The position numbers and the translations under genes are program-made. Shown here one piece after another: positions 1 through 16,325 of a stretch of DNA of 64,000 nucleotides. Below the pieces are notes generated by a model. That model was given only the letters and a program-made list of their open reading frames with translations. It was not told the DNA's origin and made no database searches. The stretch comes from Rhabditoides inermis (taxonomy: Eukaryota > Nematoda > Chromadorea > Rhabditida > Rhabditidae). Position 1 is the stretch's first letter. The number at the start of each line of letters is the position of its first letter. Location of the stretch: positions 1 through 64,000 of the forward strand of contig CAWZYM010000274.1 in the NCBI GenBank assembly GCA_963966185.1, given 5' to 3'.

Positions 1-382
1 CAAATTGTCGCGCTCCAGTTTTAGTAGAGGTCAGACTCGACTTTTGCTAGCAAAAGATCCTCAGAAAGATCTCAGAACGCGCCCCACCCTCAGAAAGATC
101 CTCAGAAAGTGGCTTTTTGTATCATAAAGCGATTTTTGATACATATTCAATCGAGTCTGACCTCGCCTTTTTGGCGGAGAATTCGCACGAGGGCCCGCGT
201 CGCATGCAGCGTGGAGCGTCACACGCGCTCGTCGATTATTTCAAGTTTGGAGTTTCCCGTTCTCTTTTCATGTTTCTGGCAGTGTACTGCTATGCCAACA
301 AAAAAAAAACGTCTTTTTATGTTCGAACACCTTTTTCTTGTACATGAACCATTTGACCATAAACCATGAACCCTTCACCCAC

Positions 383-3010
383 CATTGGTCTCGTCGTCGT
401 CGAACTTGTCTCGGAGACAGCAGAAGAGGGTGTAGGGCGAGCAGACCAGATGGTTGTTGTCGACGTGGTAGATGGCCGGCACACAGCCGCACACCTCCTC
501 GAAGTACCTGAGTGCCGCGATGATTCAATTTTTTTTAATTCAATTCAATTCGATGGGCGCCATCAGTTGACACATGTTGAAATGTCAGGTGTTGAAGGAG
601 ATGCGCTTCGATATTGAGGTGTCTAACTGGGATCGCGCTAGTACCGTGTTCTTGTTACCGACAATGGATTGATTCAAGAGCGCGAACGAGTACTCGAGCT
701 CTCGAGCAAGAAATGGTGTTTTCAAAAACCGAACACGCGCCGTGTTTCGAAGTTTCGAAGTTTCGACGAGTGTGAATGCGTGCAGATGCGCACCTGGCCC
801 TGCAGAGTGACACGCAGGCGGCGCCCGTGTACGCCAGCGTGGTGTTGTAGTCGGCCGGCCACGAGTCCCGGCAGTTGCCCCACTCGTCTTCGCGCAGCAG
901 CGAGTACTGAACACGAGTCATACTCGCACTTCAACATCCTACGTATGCATTCTCGTGATTCCCAATGCTAACCTTGTTGGCGGTGAGTGCGGAATACACG
1001 CGGCTGCCGGGCGAGGCAGATATGCCTTCTACAGCAATGTGCGGAATGGTGTCGTGGTTGTGCACGTGATAGCGGAATCCGTTCTCCAGCGTCTGCCCGA
1101 ACTGCGACGTCGTGTCGTCTGCAACGTTGTTTGCATCGCAGCGGCGGACACGCGTCAACTCACTGGCGATATCGTCATACTCCTCTTCTCGATGTGAGTG
1201 CGCGATTATTTGCAGTCCGCCGCCCACGCCTGACGTCACCTTAAGACCTGCGGTCTGACCGGCTGATGATGAGGTTCGAAAAACGACACCAGAAAGATCT
1301 ATGAAAGCGCAAAGTGGGAAATGTGAGAAGCGGTGAGGCTCTGTGTACCTGATGCCTTAGCCACACCTGATCGGCGTGCATCATGTTGAGCTGGTAGCAG
1401 CGACCTGAAAAAATGTCAGTAACTTCGAAAGGTACTACTCGTTCAGTCATCTCGTCAGTCGCTCATTTCTTCGATCACTTTTCTTCGATCACAACCATTC
1501 TGTCACAATCCGACGCGTTGTGTTGTTCGCTTGAATACGCAATGTCGCCATGATGAAACGACAAACTGTGATCGGATCGGATCACTTATCACCCACGGCG
1601 ACTTTCTCTTTCAACAACTCAACAGCCATAAATCACACGGGGATTTCCCCCAAATTCGTCGATCCTGTCCCTTTTACCGCCGGTGCAGTTATGATCATGC
1701 GTGAGAGAAACATGAGAAACACGTCGGAAGTGACGTCAACGGACCGGAAGTGACTCACCCAGATCGGTGATTATCGGCCGGGCATACTCGCAGCAGTTAA
1801 AGCGCCTACCGCCGAATGAGCAGATTTTCAGGAGATCCTCGCATTTGAAGCTGCAAAAAACACGTATTCATTCAAGATGCAGGAAAAAAAAGATTTACCC
1901 GAGTCTGAATAAAAGTTGGTGAAAGTGAAGTTTGGATGCGTGAATCGAAAGTCCTCCAGAGCCTCTTCGCCCATCAACAACTCGGTCTTGTTGGTGTCCA
2001 TGTAGAGCGAGGAAACCTTATGAGATCATGAAGCTGGCACTTTGAACATAATCTAAGTAGCTCACGTCCAGATTCGTTGCCAGCAGATAGTTGAGCAGCA
2101 GACTGGGAAACTCTCCCGTTTTATTGAGCTCTACAACACAATGTCGTTCTTGTTCGGCAACACGGAAAAAAGCGCACCCATGATGTGCGACTTGCGAATC
2201 GGGTTGAAGTTGCACAGTGTGACGTCCGGGAAGCGGAGACCCTTTTCGGCGAGATGAAACGAGACCTACACAGATCAAATGATTCTGATAATCGTGAAGC
2301 ACACTCCTCCAGAGCACTCACATCGGACAGAACGGGTCGGGCGAGGTGCGTGCTGACAAGAGTGAAGACCTGAACAAATTTGTGAGCTAGGATTATGATG
2401 TAAATTCTACCTGATAGATGAATAGCGCGGTGCTGGCACTCATCCACACTGCCCACAGCCAGCCGGCGATCCGCTTGCCAAAGTAGATGCGCTTGGGACC
2501 GTGCAGAGTCGTTGTTGCTGAAAGAGTTTTACCAAGCTTTCTCACGTCTGTTTGTCGTAAAACCGTTCAGCCGACGTAGCCGACTCACTGACAAAGTGCT
2601 GCGTCTCTCGGTCGAGTCCGTTGACGCTCTCCTTCTGCTGGAGGCGCCGCAGCCGCTCCTCGGAGGCGTGCACCAGGTGGTGCGCGGCGCGGCCCAGACT
2701 CCTCAACACACACGGGATACGATTAGAACATGAGACATCTTTTCATGATAACACTCACGTCGATGCAAACACTAACGCATCACACAACGGGAAAGCATGT
2801 CCTTTCTTGCTCTTTGAAGAAACTTCATGACCAACTCGTTGAAAAAGTTTTTTGTTGCAAATAGTTTATTTTTCAAGAGTCTTCAAAGTTGATGTACATA
2901 CAGATACAATAGACACTCACCTTCTCCTACTTGCACTGGAGTGTTCGCTGGGAGTGCGCGACTGCTGCCGGTCATACTCCCTCTGGTGGCTGTCCATTCT
3001 GAACTGCATG
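383..3010 (-). CDS. DEG/ENaC (amiloride-sensitive) sodium channel subunit, 3' end outside window
   Basis: This is a multi-exon minus-strand gene for a trimeric cation channel subunit of the degenerin/epithelial sodium channel family. The proposed ATG is at 3010 (MQFRMDSHQREYD), followed by a Ser/Arg-rich cytoplasmic N-terminus and an exon at about 2600-2700. The first membrane segment is at about 2411-2512 (KRIAGWLWAVWMSASTALF). Next comes the family signature FPDVTLCNFNPIRKS at about 2185-2240, then GEEALEDFRFTHPNFTF near 1930. The extracellular cysteine exons follow: CEDLLKICSFGG near 1830, GRCYQLNMMH near 1390, a GLQIIAHSHREEEYDD to GFRYHVHNHDTIPHI exon at 980-1230, NCRDSWPADY to CVSLCRARC near 790-900, and EEVCGCVPAIYHVDNN to C-x7-CC at 383-507. 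A GTGGGT donor closes that last exon. The remaining cysteine exon, the pore and the second membrane segment are not visible and should lie beyond position 1. Family assignment is firm; the subfamily (del, asic, degt and others) is not resolved. Confidence 0.85.
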
Positions 3011-4350
3011 ATGAAACAAAGAAGAACTGCTGTTGTCACCGCGTCCGACGATTAATATGCGGACGGTACTGTTTGTACAGCTCATTAGTCACTGATAGTG
3101 AGCGTTTACGCAAATACGCAGTATCTGTTTCAAGATTATACTATGTGTTTTCGAAAGTCACGTGATAAGCAAACAGATCGAGAATCTCGGAAAAATTAAA
3201 GCATGAAGAGTTTGTAAGATCGAACCGAGCCGGGGTTCATAACCGGCAATGCAATCGGTGTTGGGTGAAAATAAAGTTGGGGTTCGGGGAGGGGGGAACT
3301 CGGCGCGTTCGACGGACGAATCGATGCTCTGACAAAAGACTGTGCGGAGAGTGTAACACTTCCGCCAATCATGTACAATAGAGTACGACAATCGGTCATT
3401 TGGAACTACGTTGTTGTGCTATGCTATACACTATCGGTAACGATATGAGTCAATGTTTGCGGCCGCACAAAACTTTTGTGGAAAAAAACGCACAATCGAG
3501 CTTGGAACACAGTTCAGACTAGAAAAGGAACGTTTGTATAGCTGAAACATAAATGTGTATGTTACATCTGAGTCCGGCTCGAATGCTGTTTGCTGCCGCA
3601 CACAAAATATCTTCGGCTAACAAAAGCGAACACGGAACACAATTCAGAACAGGAAAGGAAAGGAAAGAATATTGTACGACATGAAAGTAACATGTGTGAC
3701 CGGCTCGAAGTTTGACCGGAGAGAGCATTGTTGTGCAACGGGCGAACTATTTCTCTCATCATCGGACCGTGCGCCGGCAAGGCCTATTAATCAACACCCG
3801 CCGACAAGACATCGTTTCAACCCACTTGCTTTCGAGACACAGTTGTCATTGAAATATTCAGAACACTGTTTCTTGATATTGACGATGAAACGTTCCGAGT
3901 TCGGATCCCTGTTTGTAATAAAAAGGAAAAAAAAACTATCAGCTCTTTATGCATTCATGCAAATGTAACAAACCACATCGCTCCCTTCGCAAGTCAGTTA
4001 AATGAGTAAACGGACAGCGGTTTGCAGAACTGCAACAGCGGCTGCTAACCGTTTTCACAGCGTTTACAGATTTTTAAAACCGAATGAAAAGTCGCAAAGC
4101 AGGCACTGCAGACGCCTGCACCAATGCGAACCGACCGATTGCATTGCCTTTGCACAGCGGTTACAAGGCGTCTGCAACGCGTCCACATCGCGGTTATGAT
4201 GCTGTAAACGAGTAAACGCATTGTAAACGCGAAATGTTCACTTGGACGCAGCATAACACATATAACACTTTATCGTAGGCGTGAGAGTTGGGATAAATAA
4301 AGTAACACGTCATACAACACAACACACTATTTGTTTGGGAATTCGCTCGT
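3011..4350. other. intergenic stretch with an imperfect direct duplication
   Basis: No exon with supported splice sites is visible. The notable content is a diverged direct repeat. The block at 3503-3590 (GGAACACAGTTCAGA, then CATAAATGTGTATGTTACAT and GGCTCGAA) recurs at 3632-3715 (GGAACACAATTCAGA, then GACATGAAAGTAACATGTGT and GGCTCGAA). A second patch at 4005-4222 carries several copies of GTTTGCAG, GCGGTT and GTAAACG on both strands and looks like a degraded palindromic repeat. Confidence 0.5.
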
Positions 4351-4556
4351 TCACAGGAGTGATCGGCATATCTCGAAGGAGCGCACGTTGAGTATGCACT
4401 CGAGCTTCGTGCCGTACATCGGAGAGCGCGTCTCGATGACGTGGCGGTCGGAGACGGCTGGGGCTGCCACTGAAACCATTTATGAATGATAGCTGGAAGT
4501 GCGTCTTGAGCAGACAGACACGGAAGAATGTCAGTCCGCCGAGAGGGAAAGTGAAG

Positions 4557-4606
<50 letters not shown>

Positions 4607-5572
4607 AAGAAAGAGAGAACGGACCCTGTCTCTTAGGTGTCCTGTATCCGCTGAGTCGCAACTGCTCGCGCGCCCCGTTCAGGTCCATGAACATACCGCG
4701 CAGATCTGGGTAGGAAGCGGTTAGAACGATAATAACTAGTTTATTGGTGTGAAACAGAGCATGAAATGCAACGGAGTCATAGATTTCATAGATGGCCCGC
4801 TCTACTCACCTCATGCTTTCGTAACAAGAAACTTTTTTGGTTATTTATGAGTACACGTGTCGATCTATATCAGGCACTTAATTTTTGTACACTACATACT
4901 CATTATCACAGTGCAATTTAATCGCAATCGCGCTATTGCTTTCTGTGCTTTCTGCGAAAGCACGCGTAGTTTTCGGTCCACCCGGTGAAAATGGCGCGCA
5001 GGCAACCCGTGACATCAGAGACAATCAGTTCTAACTGTTAGTGATTAGGAAACAAACGTTTATAATAAATGGTCGCCGCATACAACAACGCGAGTCTGCT
5101 CTAGTGGCAACGGGCATCAGTTTCCCTGTATTCTTTTTTCGTAATGTACTTTTTTCATTAAATTGAATAATTAATTTTGTGACATTTTCGTTAATTGCCC
5201 GATGTGATGTGTACTATGGCATATATGACTGCGTTTCATTTCATGTTTTGTTTCACATCAATAAACTTGGTTTTATGTTTTTGTACTTATAGTGATCACT
5301 GTCTATACTCTATACATGAATATTTCTACCACGTCTTGGCTAGTTAATATGTTAGCCCAGAGTACACACATTCTTCTTTGCTACATTTCTGACATACACA
5401 TCTTTCGAAGAAGCCTATTATTTGTTTTGTGAGAACAACTACGTGTAACTGTGATGTTACAACGTTACCGATACGGGTATAAACACTTTCAAGAACACTG
5501 TTCAGACTTCTCACCCACTGCGACCGCACACACGACCAGGAAAACGCAGGCGAGCAGAATCTGTCGGAACAT
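4351..5572 (-). CDS. small secreted peptide precursor, candidate neuropeptide (85 aa)
   Basis: Three exons join in phase: 5572-5515, 4705-4625 and 4469-4351, 258 nt including the TGA stop. Exon 1 encodes a clear signal peptide (MFRQILLACVFLVVCAVAV). Exon 2 encodes DLRGMFMDLNGAREQLRL and then GYRTPKRQ, where K-R is a possible prohormone-convertase site. Exon 3 ends with two cysteines nine residues apart (ECILNVRSFEIC) followed by RSLL and the stop. A signal peptide, a dibasic site and a short carboxy-terminal cysteine-bounded loop are the layout of many cyclic neuropeptide precursors, but I do not recognise a named family. Acceptors are good (ACCCAG, TTTCAG). The exon 2 donor (GTCCGT) is weak and is chosen because it keeps the phase and the GC3-rich frame. 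The exon 2/3 intron contains a (GA)n tract. The function is inference. Confidence 0.5.
4562..4605. repeat. (GA)n microsatellite in the peptide-gene intron
   Basis: A near-perfect GA run lies between exons 2 and 3 of the small peptide gene. On the sense strand it reads CT and could serve as the polypyrimidine stretch. Confidence 0.9.
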
Positions 5573-5773
5573 ACCCCTGCAATCACACATTCACAAACCT
5601 CGGGCTCGAAAAAGTTTCGCGAAAAAGTGCAACACGTTCACGCGGATTAGATGAGCAATAGCGGACAGGTAGGATAGAACGCGAAGCGGAAAAGAGCTGG
5701 GTTGAAAACCAGGCGGATTACTGTGAACGGTCAGCGGCGGGCAGATTGAGGCTAGGCTCACTCATGTCTAACA

Positions 5774-9550
<3,777 letters not shown>

Positions 9551-9675
9551 GTGCAAAAGAGCGAGAGAACGAGGAGAGTGGCGTCGCATTCACTCAGTTG
9601 TTGTGTATATTGTTCACCTTCAGTCTTTCATGTGTTCTTTGCGAATATCAGCGTCCAGTTTTATCGATATTACAT

Positions 9676-9681
9676 AATAAA
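9676..9681 (+). terminator. AATAAA polyadenylation signal of the LGLGQ-repeat gene
   Basis: A canonical AATAAA lies 126 nt after the stop codon of the preceding plus-strand gene, with no competing hexamer between. Confidence 0.6.
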
Positions 9682-10192
9682 TCATGTGTTTGTCATGCAT
9701 ATGTTTGTTTGTCTTTTTGAATCCAGACTTCATTATATCATAATGCCTAGTCAGCAGCAAAAACACGTGAATTAAGAAGTGTTTTTCACGTGAGTTTTCG
9801 AGCTTTGCCGCTAGAATGCCGCCAGAAAAAAGTTGGAAAAATTCATTGTAAAGTATTCTGACGCTTTTCTTTATATATAAGGGGATAGGCAATAGCAGAG
9901 ACGCAACGAGCTTGTAGAGATCAGTCAGATATAGTCATTACAAAGTCTGCTGGTTCACTGGTCGTTCACAAATTCACGTGGCGATCACTAGTGCCTATGA
10001 GAACATCTTGCTATTCTCACGCGTTTCAGTGGACTAGCAAATAGTTTTTGAATAACAAATAACTGTTGAGACTTTATATATCACGAACCTCAATCTCAGT
10101 CACGAGGGTTGCAATAACACTGTATCGTATGCATACATCACCGAAACTATGTTTAAAAAACTAATAACATATATATGTATATATAAATTACA
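9682..10192. other. intergenic, nothing recognised
   Basis: AT-rich spacer between convergent genes. No supported exon or repeat beyond a short TATATATG run near 10171. Confidence 0.5.
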
Positions 10193-12447
10193 TCAATACA
10201 TCTTCAATAGTATCTTGCTCATCGTGTCCAACTCGCAGAGGTTGAACAGCTCCACGCGCTTTGATGTCTCCATGTACGGCTGGCAGAACTCCTGCAAAAG
10301 AAATTTTGAGATAAGGACTAAATAATATTTGTGTACACATTGAGATCATTTGAGCGACTGTTGATTCCTGCTCGGAATATGTATATTTTTGAATGTACAA
10401 ACGCTTATCAAACATTTTGGAACAAAACTGTGCACAAGTCATGTTTCCGCAATAAGTCGCATGATGTGAACAGAGAAAGGTTAAGAACTAGCGCCAAAAA
10501 CAAAAAAAGACAGACAGCTAGAAGGACAAACTAGCTAATTTTGAACTGCAAGCTAAGCAGATCAAAACATATCGTTTTGACACATGATGGCAAAACAAAC
10601 ATAAACTCTTCGATCTCTTATCAAAACTATCAATGGGTAACTGATTCGCTTATTATCAACGTGATACCTGAATGTTGGTGAGCATCAGCACCAGCGTGCC
10701 CATCCGCACCGCTTTGTCCTCGCGATCCTGGTACACGAATACAGACTGAACCGACTAGTGTCCGAGACTACTGTCAGCCCTCGAACCTGACCGAGAGCCT
10801 ACATAGACCGGCGCGTCTTTTTCTCCGTTTTATGCTGTTCTTTCACGCGCCTTGCTGTGAGGCACGGGTAAGATGGCGACGGTTCGGTTGTCGTCTGCCG
10901 ATCCCTTTCCTCACCTTGTAATACCTATCGAGACTTTTGAATATCTGCTGGCAGTGCTCGGTGAACAATCGTCGCATTCTGTCGGTGAACTTGAAGTAGC
11001 TGTCTGAACACGTGTGAAGTCAAAGTGACCCTATCGCGCTTTGCCATGTTGCGCCCCCGCTGATTGATCGAAGTTACGCGCAGTGATAGCAACTGCGGTT
11101 CACAAAATTCGAATAGTACTTCTCACATTAACATAACTAACTGTCACTCGCCGAGTTTCATGAGGCAGAGTGCCTTGAGGGCGGAGAATTCGACCGGCTC
11201 GATGTCGAGCTTCTGCATCGGAACCACGATCATCGCGTGGATCAGCTGCGTCAATTCCAGCCACAAACTGAACCGAAATTATGATGAAGAGCATTCCCGA
11301 TGCTACTCCACATTTTCGAAGAGAAAGAAGGTGTATGACTGTGTAGGTTCTCACTCTGCGGACAGGGCGCCGCCGCTCTGCCATCCGAACGATCGATCGC
11401 GCACCGACGTCATCCGACCGTTCGTGAACACCATCAGATTCTCGCCCTAGAAGCTGCACCTTCTTATTATGGGTTGAAACAAGTGGTTTCGTGGTGTGGT
11501 TTTACGATCATGTTTTCAGAATCTCACATATTGGATTATTGGATTTGAACGGTGTATGTATGACCTAGACTTGTGCATGTAGACTTATGTGCATGCAGCT
11601 ATATTTGTGTGACAGCAAAGTGGCGCCACCTGTTGTTTGTGATAGGTATGATAGCTATGAGTGTCGTAGTTGTAGGTATTTGATATGGGTGTTGTACTGA
11701 CCTCGGCGGTGAGCTTGGCGGTGAGGTAGGCCATGTCGAGCACGGTGTGCAGGAAGGCACACAGCGCGTACATACATGTCTAGGAGGGAGTGAGAGAGAC
11801 AGAGAGAGAGAGAGAGGGAGAGAGAGAGCTTACCTTCTCTTCCCCGGTCAACGTGTCGAATGCGGGGAACACTTTGACGTACTCGAATACGAGCAGGTAG
11901 TCGATCCTCTGTATCTCCAGTTGCGCGGTCGCGTTGTGCTCTCGCAGTGGACGAGACGAGAACGGCTGCAACGCGAAGAAGTGTGCTACTCGAGTACTCG
12001 AGTTGCTCCCTCTCTGCCCTCACAAATAGTTTTCTTCACCCACATTCCTGTTCATTTTATCCCACGTTTCGAGACATTTTTGTACTTTCCCCCCTTTCCG
12101 AAAAAATTCGCGAACATTTTTCATCAACTTTGCCTCTGATAAGGTTCCGGAATTATGAAAGGCTCAAGTAGTAAGATGCTATGTAGGAGTCGAAAACATC
12201 AATACTCTATTGCGTGTTATTTCTTGCTTGGAAAAACTGTTTTACGTTCACTATGAGAACTCTTCACAAGCATTCTGTGAAGCGCGTTGAAATAGAAACA
12301 ACTTACAGTTCGACATCAATTCAAATATTTCTATGTCACTTGCTAAAGAAGTACTTACAATATCACCGGTCGCATGAGTGATGGCGAGAAGCGGGTTGTC
12401 CGCATAGAGGATGCGCCGGCGATCCATCGCCTTCCGGTCCTGAACAC

Positions 12448-12514
<67 letters not shown>

Positions 12515-13907
12515 TCTCTCTCCCTCTCTCTCTCTCTCAGCTCTCACTCTCTTCCTCTCCTTTACCTCCCTCTCGGCCTTTTCGATTTTTCTCGTCATTT
12601 ACTAGTAATTGGCAGAGGAGTGGTCTAGTCGTACTACAAGTCGTCTACCACCACATCTCCGTTGTCCGGGATTTACTCTCACCGGATGTGTTGCTCACCT
12701 CCCGGTAGCACAACTCGAGCAGGTCCGTTCCCTCCGCATTGCCGCCGCCACTCATACTCGCAGTCGAACACTAAAGTATTTGCAGTTCGAGAGAAAAAAA
12801 ACTGCACGGTGCGTCAACTAGGGACTGAATGACAGTTTTTTGAGCAAAATGTTACCTCGTAACACGATTCTGATTATGAAAACTCTAACAAAAGGGTTCA
12901 TCAGGTGGCATATTTGAATTATTTGTTCATCAAGATTCAGATGGTGTTGTGGAGTAGTCTAACTGGAAGTAGATGAGGGTCTCTGTGGCTCGCTGCTGCC
13001 GTTCTCATGCTAACCCGCCGATTCTGGTTCCCAGCGCTAATTCAAGCGCGTGACTTTTTTTGAAAGACGTGAGAATTGTGGTCGTTGTAGTAGTAGGTGA
13101 AAGTTCATGACCGCGCCACAACAACAGCTGAAATTAAACTGGGTGTGTTTGCAGTGATATGTATTACGCACTCTGTTATCACTATGAAGAATACCCCTAC
13201 CGTAGGCGATCCGTATGATGAGCCAGACTGCGTGTTCTCGTCCTCGCTTTCCCTTTCCGCGGCTGAACATAAAACATCAAAACGTCTAGTCTTCGAAGAT
13301 GAACAAAGAGAGACTTTGAATGGTGAGCACACGTATCGAAATCTACAACACTCACGTTTCTTTTTCTTCTGAGTGCTGTACCTTCCTTTAGACAGCACGC
13401 ACTGCGGTCGCATCCCTGCCGACAGACACTTCTCATACCGACACCGGCGACACATCATGCGAAGCTCTATGCAATGAATAGACACAAGTCATTGTTCCAC
13501 TGCTCACCATAGTGCACGGTGCAGTCATGGTGAGCGCGGCAGGTGAAGTGCAAGCTGAGCGAGACGGTGCGTCTCAATCACATTACAGTTTGATGCACAT
13601 GTGCCTTTACAATCATGTGGTTATGTGGTTTACAGAAGAAAATTACTCAAGTCAATTGTGTTTGGAATTTCGTAATCGATACGATATCACGTTCTGAAAC
13701 TGATTTTTCCATTCGACACTTCTTTGAATTTCGTGTTTTCTCTTTTAAATAATAAAACAATGAAGGACACCTGAAGAAAGCGGCGCACGCGAGGCAGCTG
13801 GACGCGCCAAAGTGCGGAGAGGACTGCGGCGACAGGCATACTTGACACACTGCAAGCGAGAGCGGACTGGGGTTAGTGGCTGGATGATCGACTAGCGCAC
13901 CTGCCAT
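10193..13907 (-). CDS. nuclear hormone receptor, copy A of a tandem pair
   Basis: A ligand-regulated transcription factor of the expanded nematode NHR type. The start exon is ATGGCAG at 13907, which joins in phase to CQVCLSPQSSPHFGASSC (13770-13850), then LACAAFFR, the first zinc finger with its P-box helix. The second finger is split over HFTCRAHHDCTVHY (about 13520-13570) and ELRMMCRRCRYEKCLSAGM (about 13385-13470). A lysine-rich hinge (KKKK) follows, then an acidic Ser-rich exon. Ligand-domain exons run leftward: GGGNAEGTDLLELCYRE; DRKAMDRRRILYADNPLL (about 12363-12440); REHNATAQLEIQRIDYLL; the exon with TAKLTAE; GENLMVFTNGRMTSV; LWLELTQLIHAMIVVPMQ; YFKFTDRMRRLFTEHC; YQDREDKAVRMGTLVLML; and the last, VELFNLCELDTMSKILL then TGA at 10193. 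The frame is intact across every exon found. It is paralogous exon by exon to the receptor at 16092-19310. The ligand is unknown. Confidence 0.85.
12451..12540. repeat. (CT)n microsatellite in NHR copy A intron
   Basis: The CT run (GA on the sense strand) ends 12 nt before the exon encoding DRKAMDRRR. The spacer ATGCGTGTTCAG is identical in NHR copy B, where a microsatellite sits at the same place (17672-17741). Confidence 0.95.
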
Positions 13908-13977
13908 GCTGGGGGCGCGACGCGATAACACTGTCGTGTGTGCGCCGCGGTCAGATCGATAGAAATCAGGGATGCGA

Positions 13978-14042
13978 GAGAGACGAGAGAGAGAGGGGGG
14001 GGGAGGGAGGGGGAGAGAAAAGGAAGGGGAAGGGGGGGGGGG
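13978..14042. repeat. GA/G-rich simple repeat upstream of NHR copy A
   Basis: GAGA and poly-G runs lie 70-135 bp upstream of the proposed start of NHR copy A. No function is assigned. Confidence 0.85.
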
Positions 14043-14402
14043 GTGGCGGTGAGAGCAGTGAAATTGCGAGTACGTGAGAGATGCCGTATTTATGCGTGGA
14101 CTCTTTTGCTCGCTTGCTCGACAAATTGAGTGTGATTTTGCGTGTTTTCAGGTGCACTTTGTCTGTGATACTATCGAGACACTTTATGTATTATATTTGG
14201 GAACTGTCAACTACCCTGCAACAAGGGAATGACATGCATACACAAACGACCGTAGTTTTTTTCGACTGAGAAAAAAATAGATTTATTATAAAATAGATTT
14301 ATATTCATAACAAATTCAAAATCAAATTCAACATTCATCCGGTATCGCATTTTCTTTCTTTTCTTTTATTTCTTTTTCTTTTACTCTTATAACAAAAACA
14401 TA

Positions 14403-15721
14403 TTATCGCGGCACGAAACTGTTGGATCTAACAAATATGGACTGTGACACTGATGTAGTCGGGATTTGCTTCTTCAGAACAATGGAAGAAATTCGCTTCA
14501 AATTATCCACAATGAAATGGCGATATGATTGGTTGAGTAAAATGAACATGAGTGAGTTTGTGAACGGGTGTAGTGTTATCATCGGGAAGAAGTATGCGCC
14601 AAGACCTGTGATAAGTGTTATGGAGGGATATGAATTTTGCGAAGACGTATCAAGTGAAACTCTTACAGTTCAAGCTCCACATGTCGAATAGAACTATAAC
14701 CGTGAGCACAACCGCCGGAATTCCCAACACAGTAAATGGAACTATGTTCTGTGAATAAGAATTGAAAAAAAAAAACACAACGAAAATGTTTTCTGTTAAA
14801 AGGCACCTGCACAAACAACTTCTTGACCGCAGTCTCTTTCATCTGCATAGTTTTACGAGACAACTGTAGAGACGAAGACTTCATTATGGTTTGACATTTA
14901 ACATTTATGACTATGCATATTCCACAAAAGATGAATAGTAGCAGCTGAAATCTGAGACTGTTTAACACTAGAATTCAATTCTCGACGTTACACTTGTGTA
15001 TAACACGCCATAAACCAGCGCAGGGTAGTCGCGAAGAGAAAACATAAACCATGTCGAGTTTCGTTGTAGATACTTGAACAAGTCAGGGTAGTCCTGAATT
15101 CACATCATCCTGCTGAACGTCGCTAATTATGAGTACCGCAGTCAGTAGTCGCAGATCAGACAGGAAGTCTCGCTTTGGAATCAGAATGATCATTGGTATG
15201 AAGGAAACGGAAGCGTATACGTAGCTGAACAACATACTCGCGACGCGAACCGGATGTGAGAACTTTTGAGAAATGGGTGTCAACACCTGAAACGCACTCA
15301 GCTCTCATACACATTCAACACACAACTCACGTGATATTGATATACGAAAATGTGGGTGATAGAAGCAGCGAGAATAGCTATGAGTTGCACGATAATGAGA
15401 GCGAGTACGTACCCGGAATGGAAAAGACCCGTGAACTTTGCCACGGCCAATGGAGCAAACAGTACTGGCGCACTAGCAACGATGAAGAACTGTGTTAACA
15501 TTGACATGCACTGAAACTGATTCATATACATTTCATAAAACATATAAAAAGCCATATTTATCAACCTGTATCCATAATAGGTGTTTCTTGAACTGCTCCA
15601 AATACTTCGGAGAGTGTGTATAAATACAAAACACACCGAATATGTTGAACGGAGTGGAAACGAAACAAGTAGTAAATAAAAACGTTCTGTCATATTCAGA
15701 AACACAAAATGTGTGGTTCAT
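14403..15721 (-). CDS. Srh-like chemoreceptor GPCR
   Basis: A seven-transmembrane receptor of the nematode Srh type, probably a chemoreceptor in ciliated sensory neurons. Exon 1 starts at 15721 (MNHTFCVSEYDRTFLF) and contains the class pattern FCIYTHSPKYLEQFKKHLLW then IQ. Later exons give PVLFAPLAVAKFTGLFHSGY, then VLTPISQKFSHPVRV. A 45-nt intron leads to DYPDLFKYLQRNSTWFMF. The next exon has LLLFIFCGICIVINV and the sixth-helix lead-in LSRKTMQMKETAVKKLF then VQ. The following exon is NIVPFTVLGIPAVVLTV. The last has ITLHPFTNSLMFILLNQSYR, a typical seventh helix plus YR, and stops with TAA at 14403. All junctions keep phase, so the gene appears intact. It lies between the two nuclear receptors on the same strand. 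Confidence 0.8.
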
Positions 15722-16091
15722 GGAAACGGAAATGAAAATGTAGAATGTAGAATGCAGTAGGGAAAGACTTGTTTAATCGTCACGACAGGTGTTTAATGGT
15801 AACGACAGGTGATAGAATTTTTTCTATTATTATAACAAACCAAATTGAAAACCATTTTCACCGGAACAAAACAAGATTGAATTTTACTTGACACGAAAAA
15901 ACAATTATTTTGTTTTTCACAAGTTTTAATAGAGGAAACACATGAAAGAGTAATTGGTACGGTTGAAACACAACATTTGAGAGTACAATGACACCGGAAA
16001 CAAACAATCTCAGTTCACAAAACAATGGCAAAATGCTAGCACTAAGCTATTGTACAATTGTTCCGAATGAAACAGTAGTTTGCGTCAAGTG
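15722..16091. other. intergenic, nothing recognised
   Basis: AT-rich spacer of 370 bp between the Srh-like gene and NHR copy B, with no repeat or exon I can support. Confidence 0.5.
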
Positions 16092-16277
16092 TCACCTCTG
16101 TAGGAGTATTTTGGACATGGTGTCGAGTTCGCAGAGATCGAACAGCTCCACGCGCTTCGACACCTCTATCATTGGAAGAAGCACCTCCTGAAAACATCTC
16201 CTTCATGTTACAACGATACTTCCACAAAGCGAATTCGGAAACACACCTAGCAGAAACAAAGGCGGAAAATGGAGAGA

Positions 16278-16325
<48 letters not shown>

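Noticed and set aside
14422..14691. Plus-strand 89-codon open frame
   Set aside because: It is antisense to the last exons of the Srh-like receptor, which has coherent splice phases on the minus strand.
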